NCBI RefSeq assembly: GCF_019670005.1
Contig: NZ_AP019783.1
Span: 3,250,150 to 3,314,149, forward strand
Length of the DNA: 64,000 bases
Source of the DNA: Methylomagnum ishizawai
GTDB taxonomy: Bacteria; Pseudomonadota; Gammaproteobacteria; Methylococcales; Methylococcaceae
Reading direction: 5' to 3'
Shown: one piece after another, positions 36,067 to 44,281 of the stretch
Numbering within the stretch: the stretch's first letter is position 1
Layout: the number at the start of each line of letters is the position of its first letter
Notes under the pieces: model-generated
Databases searched by the model: none
Seen by the model: only the letters and a program-made list of their open reading frames with translations
Told to the model about the DNA's origin: nothing
Program-made: the position numbers and the translations under genes

Positions 36067-36594
36067 ATGCCTTTCACCCCCTTCCACCTGGGTCCCGGCC
36101 TCGCCCTCAAGGCCGTGGGCGGACGCCATTTCAGCCTGACGATGTTCGGCGTCACCCAGGTCGCCATGGACGTGGAACCCCTGGTCCACATGCTGCGCGG
36201 CGACTCCATCCTGCACGGGATCACCCACAGCTACGCGGGCGCGACCGTCATCGCCCTCGCCGCCCTATCGCTGGGACGGCCCTTCTGTTGGATGGCCCTG
36301 GCCTATTGGAACCGGATCGCCTCGTTGCGCTGGCTGAACGGGCTGCGGGTTTCCACCCGGATAGGCTGGATTCCGGCGCTCACGGGCGCTTTCCTCGGCG
36401 CGTATTCCCATGTGTTCCTCGACAGCCTGATGCACGCCGATATGCGGCCCTGGTGGCCGTTCGCCGCCGGGAACGGCCTGCTCGACGCCATTCCGGTGGG
36501 CTGGCTGCATCTGCTTTGCTTGGGCTTGGGCGTGATGGGCGCGATGGTTCTGGTAGCGGTGTTTGTCTGGAACAAAATCGCCATCGAAACCTGA
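36067..36594 (+). CDS. Membrane-bound metal-dependent hydrolase-like protein (YdjM/DUF457 or DUF4184 type)
   Basis: The 175-residue protein starts MPFTPFHLGPGLALKAVGGRHF and has four to five hydrophobic segments. Spaced His/Asp residues are typical of this family: His7 (PFH), Asp35-Glu37 (MDVEPLVH), HGITHSYAG and SHVFLDSLMHADMRPWWPF. These probably form a metal site at the membrane face. The fold and hydrolase activity are by family analogy; the substrate is unknown. The start lacks a clear Shine-Dalgarno sequence. Confidence 0.7.
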   Translation: MPFTPFHLGPGLALKAVGGRHFSLTMFGVTQVAMDVEPLVHMLRGDSILHGITHSYAGATVIALAALSLGRPFCWMALAYWNRIASLRWLNGLRVSTRIGWIPALTGAFLGAYSHVFLDSLMHADMRPWWPFAAGNGLLDAIPVGWLHLLCLGLGVMGAMVLVAVFVWNKIAIET

Positions 36595-36600
36595 GCCGGG

Positions 36601-36786
36601 TCAATCGACCCGTTCGGGGAAATGCGCCAACGCCTCGTCCCGCCCGGCTTCCAGCGCCTCCCAGTCCGGCAATTTCCCCATCCTGATATAAACCGCGTCC
36701 ACGTTCTGCTTATCGAAGAACGCGGAGATCGGGCGATAGATTTCCCGCACCAAATCGGCATCCCGCACTTGGCTCAAATCGGTCAT
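36601..36786 (-). CDS. Small hypothetical protein
   Basis: A 61-residue acidic product, MTDLSQVRDADLVREIYRP..., with no signal peptide or membrane segment. Its even charge pattern and codon use look like a real gene, and a GGCGGGGGGTGG stretch upstream is a poor ribosome binding site. It lies between the membrane hydrolase-like gene (convergent, six bases away) and GST (same strand). I do not recognise a family. Confidence 0.4.
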   Translation of the reverse strand: MTDLSQVRDADLVREIYRPISAFFDKQNVDAVYIRMGKLPDWEALEAGRDEALAHFPERVD

Positions 36787-36848
36787 GGCCCACCCCCCGC
36801 CAGGATTGGGGAAAGCCGCGCCGCCGTCCCCGGCGGCGCGGTCCGGTT

Positions 36849-37472
36849 TCAAGCGGCAGGCGGTTCGGTCGCGGCCCAGGCCGGCAGGGCCTGGACCTGG
36901 GCGGACCAGCGGGCGATCTGGGCATAGCCTTCCAGCGGATATTTCCCCGGCACGGCGTACATCAGCGCGGCCGCCACCGCCACGTCCGCCAGGGTGAGGC
37001 CGTCGCCCACCAACCAGTCGCGCCCGGCCAGATGGCCATCCAGCACCTTGGCGAAACGGTGGAATTTCTCCTCGACCTTGGCGAGTTCCGCCGGATCCGG
37101 CTCGCCCCGGCCCAGCATCGGCTTCAGGATGTTCTCATTCACATAGACCATACAGACCTGCGACCAACTGGACGACTCCCAGAACAGCCAGCGGGCGATA
37201 TCGGCCCGGACCCGCACATCGTCCGGGTACAACGGGGTATCGCCCTGTTTCGCGGCCAGGTATTGGAGGATGGCGTTGGATTCCCACAGCGTGAAATCGC
37301 CATCCACCAGGGTCGGCACCTTGCCGTGCGGGTTGAGCTTGAGGAAGGCGGGCGCCTGCCCCTTGCCGGCGAACAGATCGACGAACTCGGTTTCCAGCTC
37401 CAGGCCCAGCAAGTGCGCGACGATCCTGGGTTTGCGGGCGAAGGGCGAAGCGGGGTGGAAGTACAGTTTCAT
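36849..37472 (-). CDS. Glutathione S-transferase
   Basis: The 207-residue protein has an N-terminal thioredoxin-like GST domain (MKLYFHPASPFARKPRIVAHLLGLELE, with Ser9 as the likely catalytic residue; NPHGKVPTLVDGDFTLWESNAILQYLA binding glutathione) and a helical C-terminal domain with GDGLTLADVAVAAAL. A beta- or theta-like class is likely from the SNAIL/WESNAI motif, but exact class and substrate are not decided. The start is the ATG at 37472. The TetR gene lies directly upstream, and two operator-like palindromes stand between them, so it is presumably inducible by an electrophile. Confidence 0.9.
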   Translation of the reverse strand: MKLYFHPASPFARKPRIVAHLLGLELETEFVDLFAGKGQAPAFLKLNPHGKVPTLVDGDFTLWESNAILQYLAAKQGDTPLYPDDVRVRADIARWLFWESSSWSQVCMVYVNENILKPMLGRGEPDPAELAKVEEKFHRFAKVLDGHLAGRDWLVGDGLTLADVAVAAALMYAVPGKYPLEGYAQIARWSAQVQALPAWAATEPPAA

Positions 37473-37541
37473 ACGGATTCCCTCGGTGGATTCAGCGATG
37501 GTTGAATGCGAGCGCGCGCGTCCCAACGGGACGGGGCATAT

Positions 37542-37557
37542 CAGAACACATATTCTG
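37542..37557. promoter_or_regulatory. TetR-type operator 1 in front of the GST gene
   Basis: CAGAACACATATTCTG is a palindrome with 5-bp arms CAGAA/TTCTG. It shares 11 of 16 bases with operator 2 and lies 70 bases ahead of the GST start codon, inside the likely promoter region. Confidence 0.55.
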
Positions 37558-37572
37558 GAATCCGTAAAGCAA

Positions 37573-37594
37573 AATCAGAACGTCCGTTCTGATT
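37573..37594. promoter_or_regulatory. TetR-type operator 2, overlapping the end of the tetR gene
   Basis: A perfect palindrome AATCAGAAC-GTCC-GTTCTGATT with 9-bp arms. Its core CAGAACGTCCGTTCTG begins 34 bases from the start of operator 1, about three helical turns. It overlaps the stop codon of the TetR-family gene. Binding by that protein is an inference from position. Confidence 0.6.
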
Positions 37595-38189
37595 CCCGGC
37601 CCGCCGGAGAGTCCAGGGTGGACAAGGCTACGCCCACCATATTACCGATGGCCGTGGGTTCGACCCCGGCACGGGCCATCATCGGCAGGGCGTGCATGAC
37701 GCCGAACAGGAAATCGGCCTCGCGGTCCACATCGTAGCCAGGCGGCAATTCGCCGCGGCGCACGGCGTTGTCCAGCATCCGCCGCAATCCGGCGCGCAGG
37801 CGTTCGCGGGCGGCGATGACGGTCGCCGCCACCGCTTCGTCGCATTGCCCGAGTTCATGCATGGAATTGAAGATCAAGCAGCCCAGTTGGTTGCCCGGTT
37901 GGCTCATGAAACAGCGCAAAGTGTCGAACAGGGTTTTGACCGCGTCGAGCCCGGCGTCGGGCGGTTCGATGATGTCCAGCAGGGGCCGGATGATGGTGGC
38001 GCGGTAATGTTCCAGGGCGGCGAGGAACAGGCCGCTCTTGCCGCCGAATTCGCCATAGAGGCCATAGCGGCTGACCCCGGTGGCGCTCACCAGGTCCTCG
38101 ATGGAGGTGCCGCCATAGCCCTTTTCCCAAAACACCCGCATGGCCTTGTCCAGGGCCGCGTCGGGGCTGAATTCCCGGCTACGCGCCAT
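37575..38189 (-). CDS. TetR-family transcriptional regulator
   Basis: The 204-residue protein has an N-terminal TetR helix-turn-helix: SPDAALDKAMRVFWEKGYGGTSIEDLVSATGVSRYGLYGEFGGKSGLFLAALEHY. The C-terminal ligand domain contains GCLIFNSMHELG, a motif seen in a TetR_C group of electrophile/quinone-responsive repressors. It sits directly upstream of GST on the same strand, and its stop codon overlaps the larger palindrome. It probably represses GST; whether it also controls the Uma2-MDR genes before it is unclear. The gene's own start lacks an obvious palindrome. Confidence 0.88.
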   Translation of the reverse strand: MARSREFSPDAALDKAMRVFWEKGYGGTSIEDLVSATGVSRYGLYGEFGGKSGLFLAALEHYRATIIRPLLDIIEPPDAGLDAVKTLFDTLRCFMSQPGNQLGCLIFNSMHELGQCDEAVAATVIAARERLRAGLRRMLDNAVRRGELPPGYDVDREADFLFGVMHALPMMARAGVEPTAIGNMVGVALSTLDSPAGRESERTF

Positions 38190-38219
38190 CCCCCCTCCCC
38201 CGCCGTCCCATATCCGGCT

Positions 38220-38816
38220 TCATGCTTGGAACAACTCCGCCACGTCCAGCGCGGCCTCGGGAAAGGCGATGGGAGCCAAGCGGCCCGCCGCCAACTTCTG
38301 GACTTGGCGGTAAACCCCGTCCCCAGGCTGGGCATAAACCTCGACACAGCGGGAAGGGATATCGACCAGCCAATATTCCGGGATGGCGTGCTTGGCGTAG
38401 AGCGGGGCCTTGATCTCGCGGTCGGTGCGGACGCTGGTATCGGCGACCTCGACCACCAGCAGCACATCGGCGGCGGCGGGCAGGGCTTTCATGTAATGGT
38501 CAGAACGATAGCGGAGCAAGGCGAAATCCGGCTGCGGCGCGGAATGGCGCGACAGCCGGATTGGATATTGCACCCAAGCGGTCGCACGGCCCATCAAGGT
38601 CGGCATTAGCCATTCGGACAAGCGCGTACCCAAGCCTGCATGGAAACTACCTATCGGCGACATCTCGATCACCTCCCCCTCGATCAACTCCACCCGGTCT
38701 TCGGGGCCGAAAATCCCCGCCTCGCCCATGCGGTAATAATCATCGACCGTGAGTTTGTAATGCGGTGCCGCAACCGGCGGATTGTGCATGACGGCGGCCA
38801 TCGGCCCTTCCTCCAT
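38220..38816 (-). CDS. Uma2-family (DUF820) putative PD-(D/E)xK nuclease
   Basis: The 198-residue protein begins with an Ala-rich stretch and then YKLTVDDYYRMGEAGIFGPEDRVELIEGEVIEMSPIG, PQPDFALLRYRSDHY, VLLVVEVADTSVRTDREIKAPLYAKHAIPEYWLVDI. These are the ordered strands of the Uma2 fold, with the PD of PDF, the Glu of VVEVA and the Lys of KAPLY as the active-site set. It is complete. It begins right after the stop of the MDR gene (ATG at 38816), so the two are probably co-transcribed, with no obvious functional link. Confidence 0.88.
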   Translation of the reverse strand: MEEGPMAAVMHNPPVAAPHYKLTVDDYYRMGEAGIFGPEDRVELIEGEVIEMSPIGSFHAGLGTRLSEWLMPTLMGRATAWVQYPIRLSRHSAPQPDFALLRYRSDHYMKALPAAADVLLVVEVADTSVRTDREIKAPLYAKHAIPEYWLVDIPSRCVEVYAQPGDGVYRQVQKLAAGRLAPIAFPEAALDVAELFQA

Positions 38817-39812
38817 TCAGATGATTTGCAACACCACCTTGCCCGCGGTATGCCCGGTTTCGAGCTGGGCATGGGCGGCGGCGGCTTGTTCCAAGGGCAG
38901 GGTCTGGCCGACATGCGGCCATAAACGGCCCTGGTCGATCAAATTGGCGCAGCGCTCCAGGATTTCGACCTGGTGGGCGCGGGCCGCGGGCAAATCGCGC
39001 AGCATCGGGGTCAGCATCAACTCGAAACCGATGCGGAGGTTGCGCAGCCGGGCCTCCTTGAAAGAAAACCCGCCCGGATCGAGCAGGGTCACGAGATCGC
39101 CGAAATGGGCGGTGCAGTCGACGCTGCGCCGGAACACCTCCGGCCCCACCGTATCGACCACCAGATCGGCCCCGGCCCCGCCGGTCAGCCGGTTGGTTTC
39201 GGCCACGAAATCCTGTTCGCGGTAGTCGATGACCTCGTCCGCGCCGTATTTCTTGGCGAAGGCGGCGCTTTCCGCCGAACCCACCGTGGTCAGCGCCCGC
39301 GCCCCCTGGAGCTTGGCCAATTGCAGGGCCACATGCCCCACTCCGCCCGCGCCCGCGTGGATCAGCACCGTCTGTCCCGCCTGCAAGCGGCCCCGGTCGT
39401 ACAACATGCCCCAGGCCGTGATCAGCACCAGCGGCCCCGCCGCCGCCTGCACGAAATCCAAGGCCGGCGGCATCGCCGCCGCCCAGCGCTCCTCCAATAC
39501 GGTGTATTCGGCATAGTTGCCCGGTTCGCCGCCCAGGCCACCGTGACAGAACCACACCCGGTCGCCGACCTTGAAGCGGGTGGCTCCGGCCCCGGTCTCG
39601 ACCACTACGCCCGCGCCATCGCAGCCCAGCACGGCGGGCAAGGCATCGGGATAGAACAGCCCGCCCCGGCGCAATTTGGTATCGACCGGATTGACCCCGG
39701 CGGCGTGGAGCCTGACCTTGATCTGGGTGGGCGTGGCGATGGCGGGTTCGGGAATGTCACGGGGGACCAGTACCTCGGGTCCGCCGACGGCGGTCATGAC
39801 GATGGCTTTCAT
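38817..39812 (-). CDS. Zinc-independent MDR family oxidoreductase (quinone oxidoreductase-like)
   Basis: The 331-residue medium-chain dehydrogenase/reductase starts MKAIVMTAVGGPEVLVPRDIPEP and has the NAD(P)H loop VLIHAGAGGVGHVALQLAKLQGA. It lacks the Cys/His ligands for structural and catalytic zinc, which places it with quinone oxidoreductase/enoyl reductase types. GADEVIDYREQDF and the C-terminal LPLEQAAAAHAQLETGHTAGKVVL also match this group. The electron acceptor is unknown. It precedes the Uma2 gene without a gap. Confidence 0.88.
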   Translation of the reverse strand: MKAIVMTAVGGPEVLVPRDIPEPAIATPTQIKVRLHAAGVNPVDTKLRRGGLFYPDALPAVLGCDGAGVVVETGAGATRFKVGDRVWFCHGGLGGEPGNYAEYTVLEERWAAAMPPALDFVQAAAGPLVLITAWGMLYDRGRLQAGQTVLIHAGAGGVGHVALQLAKLQGARALTTVGSAESAAFAKKYGADEVIDYREQDFVAETNRLTGGAGADLVVDTVGPEVFRRSVDCTAHFGDLVTLLDPGGFSFKEARLRNLRIGFELMLTPMLRDLPAARAHQVEILERCANLIDQGRLWPHVGQTLPLEQAAAAHAQLETGHTAGKVVLQII

Positions 39813-39816
39813 GGTG

Positions 39817-40371
39817 TTATCTCCTTGGGTTGTTCGAGCGGCGATCCCGGCCCAACGGCGCGGCGGAACCCAACCAGCGCTCCAACAGGCCGGGCCGCCG
39901 GATGCCCAGCAGGTGTTCCCACCAGTAGGGCTTGTCCAGGCTGGAAACGATCACCCCGCCCTTGGCGCTGCTGGAATGCACGAAGGCGTTATGGCCGATA
40001 TAGATGCCGACATGGGAATAGGGTTCGCCGGTGGTGTTGAAGAACAACAAATCGCCGGGCCGCTTGTCGCGCTGGTCCAAGGGCGGCAGCGCCTCGGCCA
40101 TGTCGCGCGCGGTGCGGGGCAGGCGGATGCCATGGCGGCGGTAGACATGCTGCACGAAGCCGCTGCAATCGAAGCCGCCCTCCGCCATCGATTCCCCGCC
40201 CCAGACATAGGGCGTGCCCCGCAGGCTCAGGGCGTAATCGACCACCGGACCCATATGGGAACGGCTGGCGGCGGACGGTGGCGGCGGTGGTGGCTTGGGC
40301 GTGCTGGCGCAACCGGCCAGGAGCGCGGGCAACAACAGCGGGAAAAGCAAACGATAGGGTATGGCAGGCAT
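39817..40371 (-). CDS. NlpC/P60-family cell-wall endopeptidase lipoprotein
   Basis: The 184-residue protein has a lipoprotein signal (MPAIPYRLLFPLLLPALLAGC, lipobox LAGC with Cys21) and a short Pro-rich linker. A catalytic NlpC/P60 domain follows: GTPYVWGGESMAEGGFDCSGFVQHVYRR with the nucleophile Cys, and SHVGIYIGHNAFVHSSSAKGG with the catalytic His and a polar third residue. It probably cuts a gamma-D-glutamyl-diaminopimelate bond in peptidoglycan, like the Spr/MepS type. Cellular location is the outer membrane or periplasm. It ends four bases upstream of the MDR gene on the same strand. Confidence 0.9.
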   Translation of the reverse strand: MPAIPYRLLFPLLLPALLAGCASTPKPPPPPPSAASRSHMGPVVDYALSLRGTPYVWGGESMAEGGFDCSGFVQHVYRRHGIRLPRTARDMAEALPPLDQRDKRPGDLLFFNTTGEPYSHVGIYIGHNAFVHSSSAKGGVIVSSLDKPYWWEHLLGIRRPGLLERWLGSAAPLGRDRRSNNPRR

Positions 40372-40415
40372 GGTAGTTTGGGCGCAATCAGGAAAAGCGA
40401 CACGGCGGCTTAAAG

Positions 40416-41621
40416 TTAAATGTCCGGCCCGCTCCCGTCCAGCGGCGCGGCCTCGGCGGCGGCCCACAACCGCCGGTAGTCTTCGTAACCATAGCGCTTC
40501 GCCAGCCGCGGGCTGCCGTCCGCTCCGCGCAGATAGAGCGCGGGCAGATCGTAGCCATTGAAGCGGCTGGCCTTGACCAGGGCGTAAGCCCCGACGTTCT
40601 CGAACAGCAAGGCGTCGCCCACTTGCAAAGGCCGGTCGAAGCGGTATTCCCCGAACACATCCCCCGCCAGGCAGGTACAGCCCACCAACAGGCAGGCGTG
40701 TCCGCCGTCCGGGCGGTGTTCCCGCAGGGCGGGCGCCTTCTGGTACTCGAACACCTCGGGCAGGTGGTGGACGCCGGTATCCAGCACCGCCACCGCCTTG
40801 CCCCCGCGCTCGAAGCGGTCGATCACGCGGGTGGCCAGGCTCCCGGCCCGCCCGACGACGGCCTTGCCCGGCTCGAAGAACACGTCGAGATCGTGGCGGC
40901 GCTTGAAGTCGAGGACCACCCCGGCCAAATCCCGCACGTCCTGCCCGGTTTCGAGCAGATAGCCGCCGCCCAGGTTGATCCAACGCAGCCCATCCAGGCG
41001 CGGACCCAGGCCTTGTTCCAAGCGGGCCAGGGTTTCCCGCAATGGCGCGAAGCTTGCTGACTCAAATAAGGTATGGAAATGTAACCCTTCGATCCGGGTG
41101 GCGATTCCAGGCTCCCCGGCCAGCGCGGCGGCGAGTTCCGCCAGCGGCACGCCCAGCTTGGAATACGGGCGGCAAGGGTCGTAACGCGGATCGTCCAGGA
41201 AGGAAAGCCCCGGATTGACACGGATTCCCGGCGACACCCGCGCCGGCAGGCCCGGCAGGAAACGCCGGCACTGCTCCAGGGAATTGAAGCTGAGATAATC
41301 GCAAACCGCCGCGATGCCGTCGATGTCCCCGGCGCGGAAACCGGGCGTGGTGATGTGCAATCCGACCCTTCGCGGTGCGGAATGCGCGAACTCGGCGGCC
41401 CAGCGGGCCTCGAACAGCGAACTCGCCGAGAATCCATCCACCCCCGGCAGCACGGCATCCAGGATAGCCTCCCAGGGCAGGGCCTTGACCGAATACAACA
41501 GCCGCGCCCCCGAGCGCCGCCGGACCTCGGCCAGCAGGGCGAGTTGGCGGGCGATGCGGGACTCGTCGTAGACGAAGGCCGGGGTATATTCGGGGATAAA
41601 GTGCGGGATTTGATCTTGCAT
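40416..41621 (-). CDS. nspC: Carboxynorspermidine decarboxylase NspC
   Basis: NspC removes the carboxyl group from carboxyspermidine/carboxynorspermidine in the alternative spermidine pathway. The 401-residue fold-type III PLP enzyme has RLLYSVKALPW with the PLP lysine (Lys46), FSASSLFEARWA, the FHTLFESASF region that binds the cofactor phosphate side, and LVGCTCLAGDVFGEYRF with the catalytic C/D pair near the C-terminus. I chose the ATG at 41621; the longer frame upstream runs through the intergenic region. The companion carboxyspermidine dehydrogenase is not in the window. It is divergent from the DUF1631 gene. Confidence 0.9.
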   Translation of the reverse strand: MQDQIPHFIPEYTPAFVYDESRIARQLALLAEVRRRSGARLLYSVKALPWEAILDAVLPGVDGFSASSLFEARWAAEFAHSAPRRVGLHITTPGFRAGDIDGIAAVCDYLSFNSLEQCRRFLPGLPARVSPGIRVNPGLSFLDDPRYDPCRPYSKLGVPLAELAAALAGEPGIATRIEGLHFHTLFESASFAPLRETLARLEQGLGPRLDGLRWINLGGGYLLETGQDVRDLAGVVLDFKRRHDLDVFFEPGKAVVGRAGSLATRVIDRFERGGKAVAVLDTGVHHLPEVFEYQKAPALREHRPDGGHACLLVGCTCLAGDVFGEYRFDRPLQVGDALLFENVGAYALVKASRFNGYDLPALYLRGADGSPRLAKRYGYEDYRRLWAAAEAAPLDGSGPDI

Positions 41622-41694
41622 ATCGGGAATAATGCGGTGGGCGTGGATGAAACGCGAGCGCTCCGGCGTTTCCGGCCCGCGGATTGAAAAGCTA

Positions 41695-41723
41695 CTGACA
41701 AGCCCCCGTGCTTGGTCTATAGT
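41695..41723 (+). promoter_or_regulatory. Sigma-70-type promoter of the DUF1631 gene
   Basis: CTGACA (41695-41700) and TATAGT (41718-41723) are separated by exactly 17 bases. Transcription would start near 41730, about 95 bases before the DUF1631 start codon. Confidence 0.65.
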
Positions 41724-41726
41724 TCC

Positions 41727-41740
41727 GTGACACCTGTCAC
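41727..41740. promoter_or_regulatory. Palindromic operator-like site over the predicted start of transcription
   Basis: GTGACA-CC-TGTCAC is a perfect inverted repeat with 6-bp arms centred at the predicted +1 of the promoter at 41695-41723, a position from which a bound protein would block transcription. It lies between divergent nspC and the DUF1631 gene. The protein that might bind is not identified. Confidence 0.5.
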
Positions 41741-41824
41741 CGGATGATAAAGGCATAACAATATTAGAGTAAACGCAGCCACCCACGTCCACAGCGCGTC
41801 GGATCGCAGCGTCGAGGTGTATCA

Positions 41825-44179
41825 ATGTTGACACAAGACCCCAAGATCATCAGCTTCGAAACCGTACAAGCCAAACAAAAAGAAGCGCCCAAATTCCCCA
41901 CCCAGCGCATCGCGGCGGAAATCCGTAACCTACAAGCCAAAGTCCTGACCGAACTGCTCCAATATTTCTTCACCGTCATCGACGACGAGCTGTTCAAACG
42001 CTCGGGTTCGGAATCGGTCCACCAGCAAACCCTCTACTTCGAAACCATGCGCCGGGTCCGGGTGGAATCCGCCACCCTCCAGGCCAACTTCCACGAGCGG
42101 GTGGCCCGCCAGATCGACGAATTCTTCAGGAAAAAACCCGCGCCCGCCAGCGACGCCGGCAGCGCCGCGCCCGCCCTCGGCGATCTCGGCTTCTCGCTGG
42201 TGGAAAACGAGGTGCTGGAAGAGGAAATCGCCCTCACCGCCATGACCGAAAAGGGCAACAACCTGTTCCAAACCCATTTGTTCAGCCTCAACAAACGCTT
42301 CGCCGCCCTGATCGAACGCGAGGAGCTCGACAACCAGGACAACCCCCTCGCCCCCCGCGCCCTCTGCCATACCTTCGCCGAGGCGCTGAAGCCGCTGACC
42401 CTGGACGTCGTGGTCAAGCTCCTGATCTACAAGCTGTTCGACCAAGCCGTGATCGGCGGGCTGGGCAAGCTCTACCTGGAATTGAACAACCACCTGGTCA
42501 ACGAGGGCGTGCTGCCCAACCTGACCCGCAATATCAAACGCCCCATGATGCCCGGCTCGCCCTACGCGGGCCGGTCCGCGCCCGGCGGCGGCCCGGCCCG
42601 CGGCCTCGCCGACGAGGGCGTGAGCGACAATCCCCAGGCCTACCTGGAAGTATTCCAGAGCATGCAAGCCCTGCTCAACGGCTGGCGCGGCCAAATGGGG
42701 ATGCCCGGCGGCGATTTCGGCGAGGGCTATCCGCAGGGACCGGCGCTGGACACCGGCGAGGTGGTCAGCGTCCTCAGCATGATGCAAGCCCCGGCCCTGG
42801 CCGAAGGCCAAACCGGCGGGGCCAGCGCCGAGGACCTGAAGTCCTTCCTGCTCCAGCGCCAAGCCCAGGCCGGCGAGGCCCGGCCCCTGGCCCGCTCGGA
42901 CGAGGACATCATCGACATGGTGGCCCTGATCTTCGATTTCATCCTGGAGGACCGCAACCTGCCCGACCCGGTCAAGGGCTTGATCGCCCGCCTGCAAATC
43001 CCGGTGGTCAAGGTCGCGATGCTGGAAAAATCCTTCTTCGGGCGCAAGAACCATCCGGTGCGGCTGCTGCTGAACGCCCTGGCCCAGGGCGGCATCGGCC
43101 TGGATTCCAGCGAGAGCGTGATCGACACCCCGGTCTACAAGAAGATCGAATCGGTGGTGAACCGCATCCTCGACGAATTCGACCAGAACGTCGGACTGTT
43201 CTCCGACCTCCTCGACGAATTCATGGCCTTCCTGGAAAAGGACGGCCAGCGCAGCCGCATCGCCGAGGAACGCACCCGCCAGGTCACCCAGAGCAAGGAA
43301 CAGGTCCAGCTCGCCAAGCGCAAGATCGCCTACGAAATCGCCTCCCGCCTCGAAGGCAAATCCACCCCGGCGGCGGTGCGCTCCTTCCTCTACAACACCT
43401 GGAAGGACGTGATGGTGCTGTCCTACCTGCGCCGCGACAAGCAGCCGGGGGATTGGGAAGTCGCGCTGGAGGTCATGGACAAGCTGATCTGGAGCGTGAT
43501 CCCGCCCCAGGACGCCCAGGCCCGCAAAGCCATCATCCAGACCATCCCCAAACTCATCAAGGCGATCCGGGCCGGGCTGGAATCGATCTCCCTCGACCCG
43601 CAGTCGGTGGCGAACGCGATCAAGGAACTCGAAGCCAGCCACGTCACCTGCCTGTCCAGCCCGGCGGGCGCAGCCGCCGCCGAGGGCGAAGCCGCCAAGG
43701 CCGAGGCCGCGCCCCCGGAAGAACCCCAGGTGGAAATCCGCGACCCCGAACTGGCCGAGGCCATCATCCAGATCCGCTCCAACCTGCCGGATATCGAAAA
43801 CCTCACCCTCCAGGACCTGAGCCGCCCGACGGACGATATCGGCGTGGAGGAATACGTCCTGTCCGACTTCGTGATCGAGGACGAATACCTGTTCAAGGCC
43901 CGCGAACTCCAGGTGGGCGAATGGGTGGAATTCGACGAGGAGGGCGGGCACAAGAAGCTGCGCGGCAAGCTCTCCTGGAAGAGCCAGGTCACGTCCACCT
44001 ATGTCTTCGTCAACCGCAAGGGCACGAAGGTGCTGGAAATCCCCCTGGGCGAACTGGCGCGGCGGATGGGCGCCCACCAGGCCAGGGTGATCGAGGACGC
44101 CGCCGCGCCGCTGATGGACCGCGCCTTCGGCGCCCTGATGAGCAAGCTACGCACTTCCCCCGCCCCCAAGAGCGCCTGA
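41825..44179 (+). CDS. DUF1631 family protein
   Basis: A 784-residue cytoplasmic protein of the DUF1631 family, present in many beta/gammaproteobacteria. Most of it is predicted helical: the family's RIAAEIRNLQAKVLTELLQYFF start, an extended middle region with DNPQAYLEVFQSMQALLNGW and DIIDMVALIFDFILEDRNLPDPVKGLIARLQIPVVKVAMLEKSFF, then a linker and a C-terminal domain (KLRGKLSWKSQVTSTYVFVNRKGTKVLEIPLGELARRM) that resembles a small beta domain like PilZ. The LSW...YVFVNRKG part is the best family mark. The role is not known; some family members are linked to c-di-GMP or surface attachment, which is inference here. A promoter with an operator precedes it. Confidence 0.88.
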   Translation: MLTQDPKIISFETVQAKQKEAPKFPTQRIAAEIRNLQAKVLTELLQYFFTVIDDELFKRSGSESVHQQTLYFETMRRVRVESATLQANFHERVARQIDEFFRKKPAPASDAGSAAPALGDLGFSLVENEVLEEEIALTAMTEKGNNLFQTHLFSLNKRFAALIEREELDNQDNPLAPRALCHTFAEALKPLTLDVVVKLLIYKLFDQAVIGGLGKLYLELNNHLVNEGVLPNLTRNIKRPMMPGSPYAGRSAPGGGPARGLADEGVSDNPQAYLEVFQSMQALLNGWRGQMGMPGGDFGEGYPQGPALDTGEVVSVLSMMQAPALAEGQTGGASAEDLKSFLLQRQAQAGEARPLARSDEDIIDMVALIFDFILEDRNLPDPVKGLIARLQIPVVKVAMLEKSFFGRKNHPVRLLLNALAQGGIGLDSSESVIDTPVYKKIESVVNRILDEFDQNVGLFSDLLDEFMAFLEKDGQRSRIAEERTRQVTQSKEQVQLAKRKIAYEIASRLEGKSTPAAVRSFLYNTWKDVMVLSYLRRDKQPGDWEVALEVMDKLIWSVIPPQDAQARKAIIQTIPKLIKAIRAGLESISLDPQSVANAIKELEASHVTCLSSPAGAAAAEGEAAKAEAAPPEEPQVEIRDPELAEAIIQIRSNLPDIENLTLQDLSRPTDDIGVEEYVLSDFVIEDEYLFKARELQVGEWVEFDEEGGHKKLRGKLSWKSQVTSTYVFVNRKGTKVLEIPLGELARRMGAHQARVIEDAAAPLMDRAFGALMSKLRTSPAPKSA

Positions 44180-44229
44180 GCGGGACCGGCCCGCCGCCCC
44201 TCCCGGCGGCGGGCCTGCCCGGAAACGAC

Positions 44230-44266
44230 AAAGCCGCCCCCGCCCGGCATGGGCGGGGGCGGCTTT
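44230..44266. terminator. Bidirectional terminator between the DUF1631 gene and lspA
   Basis: A perfect 16-bp stem AAAGCCGCCCCCGCCC / GGGCGGGGGCGGCTTT with a 5-base loop. It is flanked by an A run on one side and T run on the other, so it can stop both the DUF1631 transcript and the minus-strand lspA transcript. Confidence 0.88.
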
Positions 44267-44281
44267 TCATCGCCCGCCGCG

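Noticed and set aside
41930-44077. Open frame of 715 codons antisense to the DUF1631 gene
   Set aside because: Same GC-driven shadow composition, no family match, while the plus-strand frame is a clear DUF1631 protein.
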